Source of the DNA: Chaetoderma sp. LZ-2023a | Taxonomy: Eukaryota; Mollusca; Caudofoveata; Chaetodermatida; Chaetodermatidae | Length of the DNA stretch: 64,000 nt | Reading direction: 5' to 3' | NCBI GenBank assembly: GCA_034401795.1 | Contig: CM067360.1 | Coordinates: forward strand, 53,431,768-53,495,767 | Part shown: piece by piece, positions 11,851 to 23,489 of the stretch | Position numbering within the stretch: the stretch's first letter is position 1 | How the letters are laid out: every line of letters starts with the position of its first letter | Position numbers and translations under genes: made by a program | Notes under the pieces: generated by a model | What the model was told of the DNA's origin: nothing | The model's database searches: none | What the model saw: only the letters and a program-made list of their open reading frames with translations

Positions 11851-13655
11851 GGATCTTCGGGTATGCCTTGGTGAATGGTTTCCTAGATGGAGATTCCACT
11901 TCGCCACCGGCAAGATTATGATGTTAGCGGTTGCTGCGACAACCTCTTACCGATGATGAAGCAGGATACTGACAGTCGGCTCGCCTCGTCGATGATTATT
12001 AGAGACTGTCGGGCCTATCTGACTCTGAAGATCGACTGGTTCGGATTGGATGTTTCTTCCAACTCTGGAGTCTAAAACCAATGATGACCAAACTAGTGTC
12101 TTACTTTTGTAAGAGGATAAGTTTTATTAAATGCTAAAATTAACTGTACAAAACTGATAAAGTAATTTGGAACATAAATCGCTCAAAGATAACAAGTACC
12201 TTGCTGGTACAAATCAAGTATCTATTCTACTCTATACAAGCCACGAACGTAGCACCAGCGATGTGCTACGTGAACCCTGATGTTGGATTGATTAACTTTT
12301 CTAACTGAAAAGTGCTTCTTTTATAGCCCTCAGAATCTCTGAGGTTCTATATCTATCGAGATATTTAGATCTATACATATTGCGATATTTAGATCTTGTT
12401 CTGATGATTCTTCTAGGTAGGTTATAAGCACAGCTTGATTGGCCCGGACAATCAGTCCACCAATCAACTTCTGCTTATTCCCTCCTAGAAGTTTCTTCCT
12501 ATTAAATGTTGGTCGTTCTGACCAATCAACGATCCCTCGATTTCGATGACAACTCCAAAACCTATTCTATTTAATTCTTTGCTACAGAGTTTGATCGACG
12601 CTCATTGATCGTGACGTCATTCTGACCAATCAAACTCTGTGCTACTCTTCTATGGAGATGATGCCTCACATAGACAAAGCGGTGGTAGCTGGTTCTGATT
12701 TGATGCGATCTGTCAGCTAACTAACAACATTATGGAATGTGTTGTTGTTGCATGCCATTGTATGAGTGACATATAGTTGATATACAAATTTCGATTATGT
12801 TATTAATTCCTACAGGACGCTACAATGTTCATGTCCTGTCCATTGCCTATCGTGAATAAGCCTGTAGGATAATAGAGTTAATAGGCACATGAGCTGTATG
12901 ATCTCATTGCCAGCTGGTGTCGTGTGAGAATCATAATGCCTATCGTCATCAACTAAGTCTGTTTGTCACGTACGATTCCATCGATTCTTATACATTGATT
13001 ATTTTCTAAACTAGTACTCTAAACAACTGCTGAATATTACAAAAGTGTGTGCCGACTAAACAGCAACAACTTTCATCTCAACTATTTTCAGATACACATC
13101 AACTCAGAACCGTGGGACTTATTCTAATCAATTCGACTGTTTCAATTTTATGATAAAACTTTATCCAACAATCGATCAGGTTTCGTAGAAACTGTACATC
13201 ATCAGCACTGCATCAGCACCAGCTGATGTCAACTAGTTACTGTATAATAATAAACTAAATAATAAGATATACAGTCAATCGGTCCATTAGCTCACCTGGT
13301 ATTTTCAAATCATAAATTTCACTTAGGACTTACTCGTAAATATAAGACATCCAGCGGGGTCATGACTTCCCACAAGACAATCCCATATCTACAACATGTG
13401 CGTAAAAGGAGGTCCAAATTCAGTAAACCAATAAAGGTAGTTGGAAAATTACAGGTATACTTTCAAACTTGCTGATGGAAGTGTTAGAAATGTGGAAAAC
13501 TTGCGTTGCTGCCAGAAATGACACTCCCACCCATTGTTGACATGGATACCACTGACAATGAGTCTATTCTGGATAATTCTACAATACCAGTACGTGAAAG
13601 GAACCCTCCTACATGGCTCAAAGATTACTATGTACACTAAGCAGTCATTCACCTC
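11851..13655. other. Unassigned region after the gypsy element
   Basis: No gene is recognised. Between about 12410 and 12660 there are several CCAATCA/TGATTGG motifs (for example GCTTGATTGGCCCGG and GACCAATCAACGATCC) and a TGACGTCA near 12611, so the stretch could be regulatory or LTR-derived. It does not match the sequence upstream of the gypsy gag, which argues against a simple 3' LTR. Confidence 0.35.
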
Positions 13656-13658
13656 ATT

Positions 13659-13822
13659 TGGATCTATTGTGTGCTATATTCATTTTCAATACCTTATATG
13701 GATCTATCGTGTGTTATATTCATATTCAATACCTTATATGGATCTATCGTGTGCTTTATTCATACTCAATACCTTATATTGATCTACGGAGTGTTACAAG
13801 TTCATATTCAATATATTCTAGG
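13659..13822 (+). repeat. 40-bp tandem repeat, about four units
   Basis: The unit starts GGATCTATYGTGTGCTATAT, continues into TCATATTCAATACC, and repeats every 40 bases; the last unit is degraded. Overlapping plus-strand open frames across it only reflect the repeat. Confidence 0.85.
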
Positions 13823-14248
13823 ATCTAATAAATAATGAAAAACATAAAGCAAATGTTTAAATTTAAAATTAGTCTCAGGTGATTTGCAGCAGCGAGACAA
13901 TTAGCCTTCACGACAACTACCCGGTATATTGTTTTGGCAACCATTTCTAATTTAACCTAAAACATATTCTCTATTTTTTAGAATATTTCTGGCAGCTGGT
14001 TTTGGTTACATTAAAATAATTAAAGCAGAACTATTGCTATTTACTAAAATGGTGTGCCCCTGTCAATTTCTACTGGCAGGTAGTGTTAGTTATTACGTTA
14101 ATTGTACTATATGTGCTTTTATGGAGGGGCTCATTTACCACATAGGTTATGCATCTAAAAACTTCATTGAATTTTAATGAATTGAATAATTGCATTTACA
14201 TATGCACTACATTACCTTCTGAGTATTCTAAGAACTGATTGCTGTTTA

Positions 14249-14478
14249 ACCCGTTCACACTCACGTTCGCCCAATGGTGTTTCAAGACTCTTGAGAAATG
14301 TCCATTGGCAGACCAAGAGAACACTATTTAATTTACCACTGGAATAGCTGGCCTAATAACTGAACAAGTCATTTCAGTAATCAATTTTCAAAAAAGTCAT
14401 CCCTTGGTCTGCGAATGGATATTTTCTATCAAAAGCTTGTAATTTTCTTGATGAGATTTGGGGATTAAATGGTTAAGA
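14249..14478. repeat. R2 hairpin repeat
   Basis: The arms read TGTCCATTGGCAGACCAAGAG ... TTTACCACTGGAATAGCTGG on one side and a degraded complement ending CTTGGTCTGCGAATGGA on the other. It starts near AACCCGTTC and ends near GGGGATTAAATGGTTAA. Confidence 0.65.
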
Positions 14479-14867
14479 GAATCAGAGACACACTCCTGTT
14501 TATCCAAGCTGAATCCGATTTAACTATATCAACCCCAAACAGCAAAACAGCAAAGTCAATTAGGTTTTAATAAAATTTGTCTTCTGCTGAATATTTTGAA
14601 ATAAATTTGACTGGGATTATCAACAGATTCCAGTCACATTAGTTTCAAAGGATTTAACAGATTACTTGTATCGTTACTTTGAAATTGAGAATCTGGGAAT
14701 TAATCCATATATCCAATGATCTTTTTTTCAATTACAAACACACAGTAAAGCAGGTGAATATATTGAAAATAATTTCACTTGTAGCTGCTAGAGCCAGAGA
14801 CAGCAACAGTAAAATAATTTTCAAAATACTTACAATAGTATCTCTTAAATAGGTAAATAACGTAGTT

Positions 14868-15412
14868 GTGGTATGACGGGTTTGCACAGATAAAACAGGT
14901 AACCATGGGTCACTCAGCCACTAGATAGTTATATTACCCAATTATTGCTAACAGAAAATAGAATGAATTACTCTCATCCTACAGCAAGTTGTAGCGGGAG
15001 TTTGACCTTTGTCCCTCTCCTGTTTTAAAGAGTGTAAAGCTGCCTGGTATGACGCGAGGAAGATAAGAATTCATTACGACTCTGGTATTAATGTGTTCAT
15101 GTTATTTCAGCCTGAAAAGATGTCTTGAATTGTATCCCAACGACAAGAGAGTTTACGGTCATCGCGAAATTCCCCTCCTGAAATAAATAGAATTGATCAT
15201 TTGAATAATGTGAGCAATCTTCAAGCTAGTCAATGGGAAATGTGTGTAGTTGTAATTCCCCAGTCTGCTCTAGCCAATGATGTTACGTGAGGGCAGATTT
15301 CAATTCATTTAGGGAAGAGAGCTGTCAAGCTGACTGTGTCAAAGGGAGATCGTCGTCGCGGACATTGACTGACTTGTCAATCAGTTAGGCAAAATGCAAT
15401 AACCTGAGAAAA
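14868..15412 (+). repeat. R3 repeat, subfamily A, copy 1
   Basis: It contains GATAAAACAGGTAACCATGG, CACTCAGCCACTAGATAG, TGGTATGACGCGAGGAAG, CAAGCTAGTCAATGGGAAAT and GGCAAAATGCAATAACC in the order shared by eight copies in this window. Short open frames inside it are not conserved between copies. Confidence 0.75.
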
Positions 15413-15800
15413 CATTTTTGGCTTATTAGAAATGCAACCATGCACACACCTAGCTCCCAAGCGCCACACGTTACCGCACACGTGCATTCAGTGTGAACAA
15501 AACTTTCCTAACTGTAAGTAGCCATGTAATGTCTTGTATCGATTATATGTGTTGGAAGTACCTGAATTTGTTGTTAATTTAGAGCTCTACATAGACATAG
15601 TAGTACGTGTACTAAGATTACTTCTACTCTGAGTGAAATTAGGGTTAGTATACCATAATCAATCCCCTATAAACCATGTAACTGGGCCAGTACTGGACCA
15701 ATGCCGCGTGGTCTTGGCCCAGTATTGTTTCAGTACCCACCCAGTAAGTTGCGATATCGTCTTGGCTTTTACTGGGTTTTTAACAATGCATAAACGACTA

Positions 15801-16320
15801 GTTCACCAGTCACGACCGCCAGCGAGATTATTGCATACTGTCCTTGATGTATTGAACAAAATTACCCTGACCCTCCTCCTTAGTCATACATAGTTCTGCC
15901 TCTAATCCAAGACAGGCAAACCTCTCTATAGCGACTACTTGCTCTTTATGCCAAAAAGGTGTTGGTTCTTGAAAATAAGTGGATCTCTTTCTAGCTATGG
16001 CCCACCCATTTCTAGCTAATCTCCGCCCACACGCACTATGATTACATCTAATCTGGATTAACACAGGATCAGTAATATGAATGTTGGCTTTTACTGTTTT
16101 AAAGAACAAGTATATAAAATGGTTCAGCAGTCAGCACCGCCAGTAACATCATTGCATACTTTCCTTTGGAGTCTGATATATACAGATTTAGACATACTGT
16201 GTACTCCCTTTCCCGGTATTGTTCTATTCCTGCCGAACAATATCATCACCACTACTTATGACAATAAATGCTAGTATTACACCAATAAGTCCTGAAACCC
16301 ACCAGCATCAGCAAAACAAG
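15801..16320. other. Unassigned non-coding sequence
   Basis: No gene is recognised. Two related segments, near 15780-15850 and 16080-16160, share CAGTCACGACCGCCAG/CAGTCAGCACCGCCAG and CATTGCATACT, suggesting a short degenerate duplication. Confidence 0.35.
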
Positions 16321-17512
16321 CAACATGCCAAAATCCTCCTCACAAAGATCACACAATAATTCTGTGGAATTAAATGTCTCACCTGTCTCCAGTTTGTCCC
16401 TGATCTTTGACCTTGTGACCTCACTGCTATCATGCTGCTTCATAATATCTTAGGTAACCATGTAGCCAAACTTTATTCCAATAGGATCAACAAGCAGAGT
16501 TCAAATAGCTATGTCAGAATGACCTTGATCTTTGTCCTAGTGACCGCACTATTAGCACACATCGTCCTTATGACATAGGGAACCAGGTGTCCATATTTAG
16601 CTCTGGTAATATAGTTGTAAATGATTTGCTAAATGCAAAAACTTAATGCTGAAAAAGCAGAGGTCAAATAACAATGTCACAATGATATTGACCTTTAACC
16701 TATTGACCTCACTATCAGCACACATCTCCCTTCTGGTATATGTAACGAATTCTGGTAGTACGAAGCAGTTTTGAAATATAAATATAAATAATTTGCTAAG
16801 CACAACTTAATGGTGAAAAAGTAGAGTGAACTTACTATCAGCACACATTTTCCTTATGCTATCAGGAAGCATTTGTTCAAGTTTAGTTCCGGTAATCAGA
16901 AACAATTATGAAATATTAATGTAAATGATTTGCTAAGCGCAAAAACATAATTTTGAAAAAGTATAGGTCAAATAGCAATGTCAAAATGACATTGACCTTT
17001 GACCTAGTGACATTACTATATGCACACATCTCCCTTATGGTATAGGGAACCAGGTGTCCAAGTTTAGTTTTGGTAGTATGAAGCAGTTCTGAAATATAAA
17101 TATAAATAATTTGCTAAGTGCAACAAAAACGCAACAACTTAATGTTGAAAATGCAGACATCAGATATCAATGTTAGAATGACATTAACCTTTGACCTAGT
17201 GACCTTACTATTAGCACACATTTCCTTGTGGTATCGGGAAGTATGTGTCCAAGTTTAGTTCTGGTAGTCAGAAGCAATTCTGAAATATAAATGTAAATGA
17301 GATGCTAAGCACAAAATCGTTGAAAAAGCAGTGGTCAAATAACAATGTCAGAATAGAATGACCTTGACCTTTGACCAATTGACCTCACTATTACCACACA
17401 TCTTCCTTGTGGTATAGGGAAGCATTTATTCAAGGTTATTTCTGGTAGTATGAGGCAATTCTCAAAGAGAAATGTAAATGATTTGCTAAACACAGTTGCA
17501 ACATTGATGACG
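16320..17512 (+). repeat. ~180-bp tandem repeat array, about six units
   Basis: Successive units contain GACCTTTGACCTAGTGACC, CAGCACACATCTCCCTTATG, AACCAGGTGTCCAAGTTTAG and TAAATGATTTGCTAAGCACA, with occurrences of the GACCT motif spaced about 165-195 bases apart. The array ends in a CGCCGTCGTCGTCGCCGTCG stretch at about 17511-17538. A shorter, related array is at 48100-48510. Confidence 0.85.
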
Positions 17513-17724
17513 CCGCCGTCGTCGTCGCCGTCGTCGGAAAAGTGATACCTATGTCATGTCACATTTGCTTCCTGCTTTGCAGGCGAGACAAGACCACACG
17601 TTACTTGGACAGATCTACAATAGACACACGCAAACATGTACCCCTTTTGACTATTTGTTTGGTTGAGATTAATTAAAAACATGCGTTATTAAATGTCTTG
17701 CCAATCATCAGATTGCAGATTAAT

Positions 17725-17943
17725 GGTCAAGATTTGTCAAGGAAATTGATGGTTTTGTATAGTGAATGCCCAGTTGTCAGACAAAAAAGAGCATTTTTGA
17801 CAATTTAACACTGGAATAACTGGCTCGATTATCAAACCAGTCACTCCTCTGATAAGATTTCAAAAATGCTCTATGCTTGGCCTGCAAATCGACTTTCATC
17901 AGACCACTACTGAAGCTGGTTTGACCGGCCTAACTATTAAAGA
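17725..17943. repeat. R2 hairpin repeat
   Basis: It has the arms GACAATTTAACACTGGAATA and its approximate complement, a centre near GGCTCGATTATCAAACCAG, and the typical flank ACCACTACTGAAGCTGGTTTG. It is followed by a segment (ATTAAAGACTTAAG...) also found at 23125-23420 and 34560-34795. Confidence 0.7.
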
Positions 17944-18309
17944 CTTAAGTTATGTCAAGGCGTTGCTCAAGAAGTGGCAATGATGAGTTTGGATGTAATT
18001 TATGTTGATATGATCTAAGATAGCGTGCCTCGTAGATTGTGTCAGAATGTTGATGTGACCTTGGCCTTTCACCTTATGAAATCCAAAGTAATCTTATGCT
18101 GGATGTACATGGCCAATAATGAAGACTAAGGTACTTTGGTTTAATATTTCCTAAATAGTGTAGCGTAGGCTATTTGATCTGTATGGTATATTGCATTTAA
18201 ATGGATAAAGGTTCATGAAACTAAACTCTTGACCGTGTCTAACTCAGCGTGGCCGAGTTAGTATTATTGGCCAATAATACATGCATGCATGCATTTACAA
18301 GCCCGACCG

Positions 18310-18530
18310 ACCCACTCACTCACTCACTGACTCACTCACTCACTCACTCACTCACTCACTCACTCACTCACTCACTCACTCGCTCACTCGCTTACTCACT
18401 CGCTCACTCACTCACTCACTCACTCACTCATTCACTGACGCACTCACTCACTCACTCACTCACTCATTTCACTCACGCACGCACTCAGCACGCACGCACG
18501 CACGCACGCACACACGCACACACACACACA
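18310..18530 (+). repeat. ACTC tetranucleotide repeat with ACGC/CA tail
   Basis: About 170 bases of CACT/ACTC repeats with scattered single substitutions are followed by ACGC repeats and a CA run. Open frames across it encode only Thr-His-Ser-Leu repeats and are not genes. Confidence 0.95.
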
Positions 18531-19357
<827 letters not shown>

Positions 19358-19383
19358 TGTGCGTATATGTACATGCATACACG

Positions 19384-19512
19384 TATAAGCACAGATTTAC
19401 ATCAAGTCATGAATAATGAACCACATCATTTATGCCATACCAATGTCAAATGATCCACCATCCTATTTCGTAGTGTCATCAATGATTTGTTAAATTCAAT
19501 ATCCTTCAATTC
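19384..19512. repeat. Right arm of the inverted repeat around the GT tract
   Basis: It is the reverse complement of 18531-18660. TATAAGCACAGATTTACATC pairs with the left arm's GATGTAAATCTGTGCTTAC, and the far end ATATCCTTCAATTC pairs with GAATTGAAGGATAT. Mismatches are concentrated in the middle of the arms. Confidence 0.85.
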
Positions 19513-20220
19513 TATGTACAGGTGATTTGTCACATTCAGAAATATTAAAACATATTTCGTTGCAATGCTCAACAATATATAATTTGTAGCAGAAATCGTG
19601 TGCATGCCTCATTGTTTTAACTAGCAACAACTTGTAATCAATGTCTTCTCAGAATAACTAGCAAGAGATTAGCATTTTATTTTGAGAACACTTTGTTTTC
19701 AAGTCATTTCTGGTACAAGCAATCAACCATTCACGCTGCACGAGTTCATGGCTTTTCATTATGGCTACTTGACCTCGCTGCCGTAATCAATGATTAATCA
19801 TAAAATCAAATTCCAATATATTTCTTTCTTGTGCATAAGGTCCCATGTCTCAGCAGCCTACTTAGTATCCTAATGCTGTCAACGGTCTGCCAAATTTAAT
19901 ATACTGCATTTTAGATTATTCAATGTGATTTGTCAAAATCAGACCAAATAAAGCAAATCACGCTGCATTATATTAACCAATTGCATTTATTTTTATGTGG
20001 ATGGTATTCCGTAGCCCTATATCTATGCTCTTGTTGGTTATTTTTGGAACAATTTGAGTGACAGTTGTTGCTTTAGATTTGAGTGTTCCTAGAGTTCAGA
20101 ATGACGTTTCTGAAATCTAGATAAATTAGTGCAACAACACAGAGTATATTTTGAAAAGAATCTGACTGGAAGGCCTTGCAACATGAGAGAGAAATTCAGC
20201 ATAATTTCAATGTATTAAAT
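19513..20220. repeat. Non-coding; R5-like repeat in its second half
   Basis: The first part (to about 19865) is unassigned. From about 19870 the sequence matches the R5 repeat (CTGTCAACGGTCTGCCAAAT, TTAACCAATTGCATTTA, AACAACACAGAGTATATTTTG) and leads into R3 at about 20220. It is the most diverged R5 copy in the window. Confidence 0.55.
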
Positions 20221-20690
20221 GTTATATTTCCTACATTGTGTAAAGTATTATAGATCTCTGGTCAATAGAGTTTGGGCATACCAGGTATATCCTTTAGACA
20301 GAAATATTGCCCAATTACTGGAAACCGAAAATAAAATCAATTACTCTCATCCCACAGCAAATTGTATCGGGAATTACGCCTTTGTCGCACAGATGATCCA
20401 AAGAGGTACAATTTTCCCGATATGACGTGACGAAAATGGGAACTGAAGATTACACTTTCTGTATTAATCATTTCATAAAATTTCACCCAGAAAATGATGT
20501 CTTCGATTGTATCCAAGCAACAAGAGAATTTACAGCCACGGTAAAATTCCTCTCCTTGGAACCATAAATAGAAATGATCTTTTAAATAAAGCAAGCAATC
20601 TTCAAGCTAGTCAATGGGAAATGTGTGTTGTTGTAATTCCCCAGTCTGCTCTAGCCGATGATGTTACATGAGGGTGGGTTTCAGTTGATT
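20220..20690 (+). repeat. R3 repeat, subfamily B, copy 1 (partial)
   Basis: It carries CAGAAATATTGCCCAATTAC, CATTTCACCCAGAAAATGATGTC-like sequence and CAAGCTAGTCAATGGGAAAT. It ends in the sequence just after GATGATGTTACATGAGGG, where it joins an R1-like hairpin at 20775-20860. Confidence 0.7.
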
Positions 20691-20879
20691 TAGGGATCGC
20701 TACATTTAAATTGAGAATCTGGGAATTAACCCATACATCCAATAATCTTTTTTCATGACAAACACACAGTAAAGCTGGTGAATATCTTGAAAATAATTTC
20801 ACTTGAAGGTGCTCGGGCCAGAAACAGCAACAGTCAAATAATTTTCAAAATACTTACAACAATATCTCTTAAATAGGTA

Positions 20880-21440
20880 AATAACGTGGTTGTGGTAAGC
20901 CGGGTTTGCAGCAGATAAAACTGGTAACCATGCATCACTCAGCCACTAGATAGTTATATTACCCAATTATTGGTAACAAAAAATAGAATCAACTACTCAC
21001 ATCCTACAGCAAGCTGTAGCGGGAATTAGACCTTTGTCCCTGTCCTGATTTAAAGAATTGCAAGCTGTCTGGTATGACGCGAGGAAGATAAGAATTCATC
21101 GCGTCTCTGGTATTAATGTTTTCATGAAATTTCAGCCTGAAGAGATATCTTCAATTGTATCCCAGTGACAAGAAAGTTTACGGTCATCGCGAAATTTACC
21201 TCCTGAAATAAATAGAATTGATCATTTGAATAATTTTGCGAGCAATCTTGAAGCTAGTCAATGGGAAATGTGTGTAGTTGTAATTCCCCAGTCTGCTCTA
21301 GCCGATGATGTTACGTGAGGGAAGATTTCAATTCATTTAGGAAAGAGAGCTCTCAAGCATAGCAATTAGACTGTGTCAAAGTGCGAACATTGAGGCTATT
21401 GACTGACTTGTCATTCAGTTACGCAAAATGCAATAACGGC
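20880..21440 (+). repeat. R3 repeat, subfamily A, copy 2
   Basis: It shares GATAAAACTGGTAACCATGC, CACTCAGCCACTAGATAG, TGGTATGACGCGAGGAAG and CAAGCTAGTCAATGGGAAAT-type blocks with the other A copies, and ends at CGCAAAATGCAATAACGG. Confidence 0.75.
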
Positions 21441-21509
21441 TAAAAAGCATTTGTGTCATATTTAGCAATAAATTCCACATGTCTCATTTACAAGGCAAAC
21501 ATGAATGAA

Positions 21510-21605
21510 GTGTTGAATATTTTGAAATTAATTTGACTGATAGACCATGCTGAATTATGAAGCAATGGTTGCCAGTCAAAATGATTTCAAAATCAGAATA
21601 AGTAT
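21510..21605. repeat. R1 hairpin core
   Basis: Arm TTGAATATTTTGAAATTAAT and complementary arm AAATGATTTCAAAATCAGAA flank a short spacer. No CRE tail is present. Confidence 0.6.
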
Positions 21606-21649
21606 TATATCGTAAAGAATATACTTTTTCAGGTATTTGCCGCTGATAT

Positions 21650-23110
21650 TGTTAACAGATCAACACTGACCAAAACGGCTTCTGGAGTGGTCTTGATTCT
21701 TGTGAAATTCCCATTTGCAAACCAAAACAAGACTTTTTTAATTTGCCACTGGAATGACTGGCCAGATAACCGAGCAAGTTATTTCAGTGATAAATTTTCA
21801 AAAATAGTCATCTCTCATCAACATGTTCTATGAGAAAGTGTTAATTTTCTTGAATAAATTAGGGTATTAAAGGGTTAAGACAATCATAAAAACTCCTATT
21901 TATCCACACTGAATACAATTTAACTGTTTGAACCAGGAATACCAAAACATCTTAATCAATATTATGTTGAATATTTTGACACTAATTTGACTCGGAAAAG
22001 CACCCGATGACTGTCAAATTAGGTTCTAAATATTTAAGCTTACTTGTATCCTTAACTTGAAATTGTGAATCTGCGAATTCAATGTTAACCACTACATGTG
22101 TGAAAACCAATAATTTCAGCCAGAGACAGCAGCAGTCAAATAGATTTCAATATGTATATAATAGAATCGCATAAATAAGTAAATAACGTATTTGATGTCT
22201 CTGGTATGACGGGTTTGCACAGATAAAACTAGTAACCATGTGTCACTCAGCCACTAGATAGCCATATTACCCAATTATTGGTAACAGAAAAGAGAATCAA
22301 TTACGCTCATCCTACATCTAGTTGTAGCGGGAATTAGGCCTTTGTCCCTGTCCTGATTTAAAGAGGTACAAGCTGTCTGGTATGACGCGAGGAAGATAGG
22401 AATTCATTACGTCTCTGGTATTAATGTTTTCATGAGATTTCAGCCTGAAAAGATGTCTTCAATTGTATCCCAGCGACACGGGTTTACTGTCGTCGCAAAA
22501 ATCCTCTCCTGGAAACCCTAAATGGAATTGATTATTTGAATAAAGCGAGCAATCTTCAAGCTAGTCAATGGGAAATGTGTGTAGTTGTAATTCCCCAGTC
22601 TGCTCTAGCCGATGGTGTTATGTAAGGGCGGGTTTCAGTTGATTTAGAGAAGAGGGCTCTCATGCATAGCAATTAGACTGTGTCAAAGGGAGAACATGGC
22701 GGATATTGACTGACTTGGCAATCAGTTAGACAAAATACTATAACCTGAAAAAACACTTGTGGCTTATTAGAAATTCAACCACGCACCCATCTAGTCCTCA
22801 CGCAATGAAAAAATCCCCCACATTACTGCATCTGTGCACTCAGCGTGAACAAAACATATGTAGTGTTGCATAAGCATGTAACGTCTTGTAATGGTCTTAT
22901 ACCGGGTGGAAATAATGGAATTTGATCATAATTGAGATCTCTACAAAGATTGCTTCTATTCTGTATGAATTTACTGTTACTATGTTATAATAATGTCTTT
23001 ATAACACAGCTTAGTGGGCCAATACCAGGCGTAATGGCCCGGTAGTGGTCCAATACCAGCCAAGTAAGCTGCGTTATCATGTTGGCTTTTATTTTGTTCT
23101 TTGGAACATG
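21650..23110. repeat. Composite repeat block, copy B
   Basis: R2-like hairpin (21675-21875), R1 core (21960-22035), R3-A (22185-22745) and the tail with GGGCCAATACCAGGCG occur in the same order as at 14240-15800 and 32430-33940. It is close in sequence to the 32430-33940 copy over its whole length, including shared single-base features in the spacer between hairpins. Confidence 0.8.
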
Positions 23111-23489
23111 CATAAATAGGTATCCTTCAAGACATAAGGTATGTCAAGGTGTTGCTCAAGAAGTGGCAATGTTGAGTTTGGATGCTATTTATTTTGACAT
23201 GATCTAAGATATTACATGCCTGGTAACTCGACTGTGTAAGTATGTTGTTATGACCGTGACATTTCACCTTATGAAATGCAATGGAATCTTATTTTGGATG
23301 TACATGGGCAATAATGGCACTTTGATAGAATGTTTCCTAAATAGTCTAGCGTATTTGATCTTGTTGATCTATCGGATTTAAATGGACAAAATTTCATAAA
23401 GCTTGTGACATAGAAATAGTGCCCAATTATGCATTTATGCACGCATGTACACATGCACGCACACAAACACATCGACACTACACAGGTAC
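23111..23489. repeat. Non-coding segment shared with 17930-18260 and 34560-34795
   Basis: GTTGCTCAAGAAGTGGCAAT, TTTTGACATGATCTAAGATA and ATGGAATCTTATTTTGGATG are shared with the other two copies. A short ACGCACACAAACAC-type low-complexity tract follows at 23438-23475. Confidence 0.65.

Larger units (their letters stand above)
14240..15800. repeat. Composite repeat block, copy A (R2 + R1 + R3-A + tail)
   Basis: In order: an R2-like hairpin (14249-14478), an R1 hairpin core (14575-14660), a diverged hairpin (14755-14850), an R3 subfamily A copy (14868-15412), and a tail containing GGGCCAGTACTGG. The same order occurs at 21650-23110 and 32430-33940. This is the most diverged of the three copies. 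Confidence 0.7.

Noticed and set aside
12090-12260. 3' LTR of the gypsy element
   Set aside because: No sequence here matches the region upstream of gag; a TGT start alone is not enough.
15828-16109. A 93-codon minus-strand open frame
   Set aside because: No family motif, no splice signals in phase, and it overlaps a degenerate duplicated segment.
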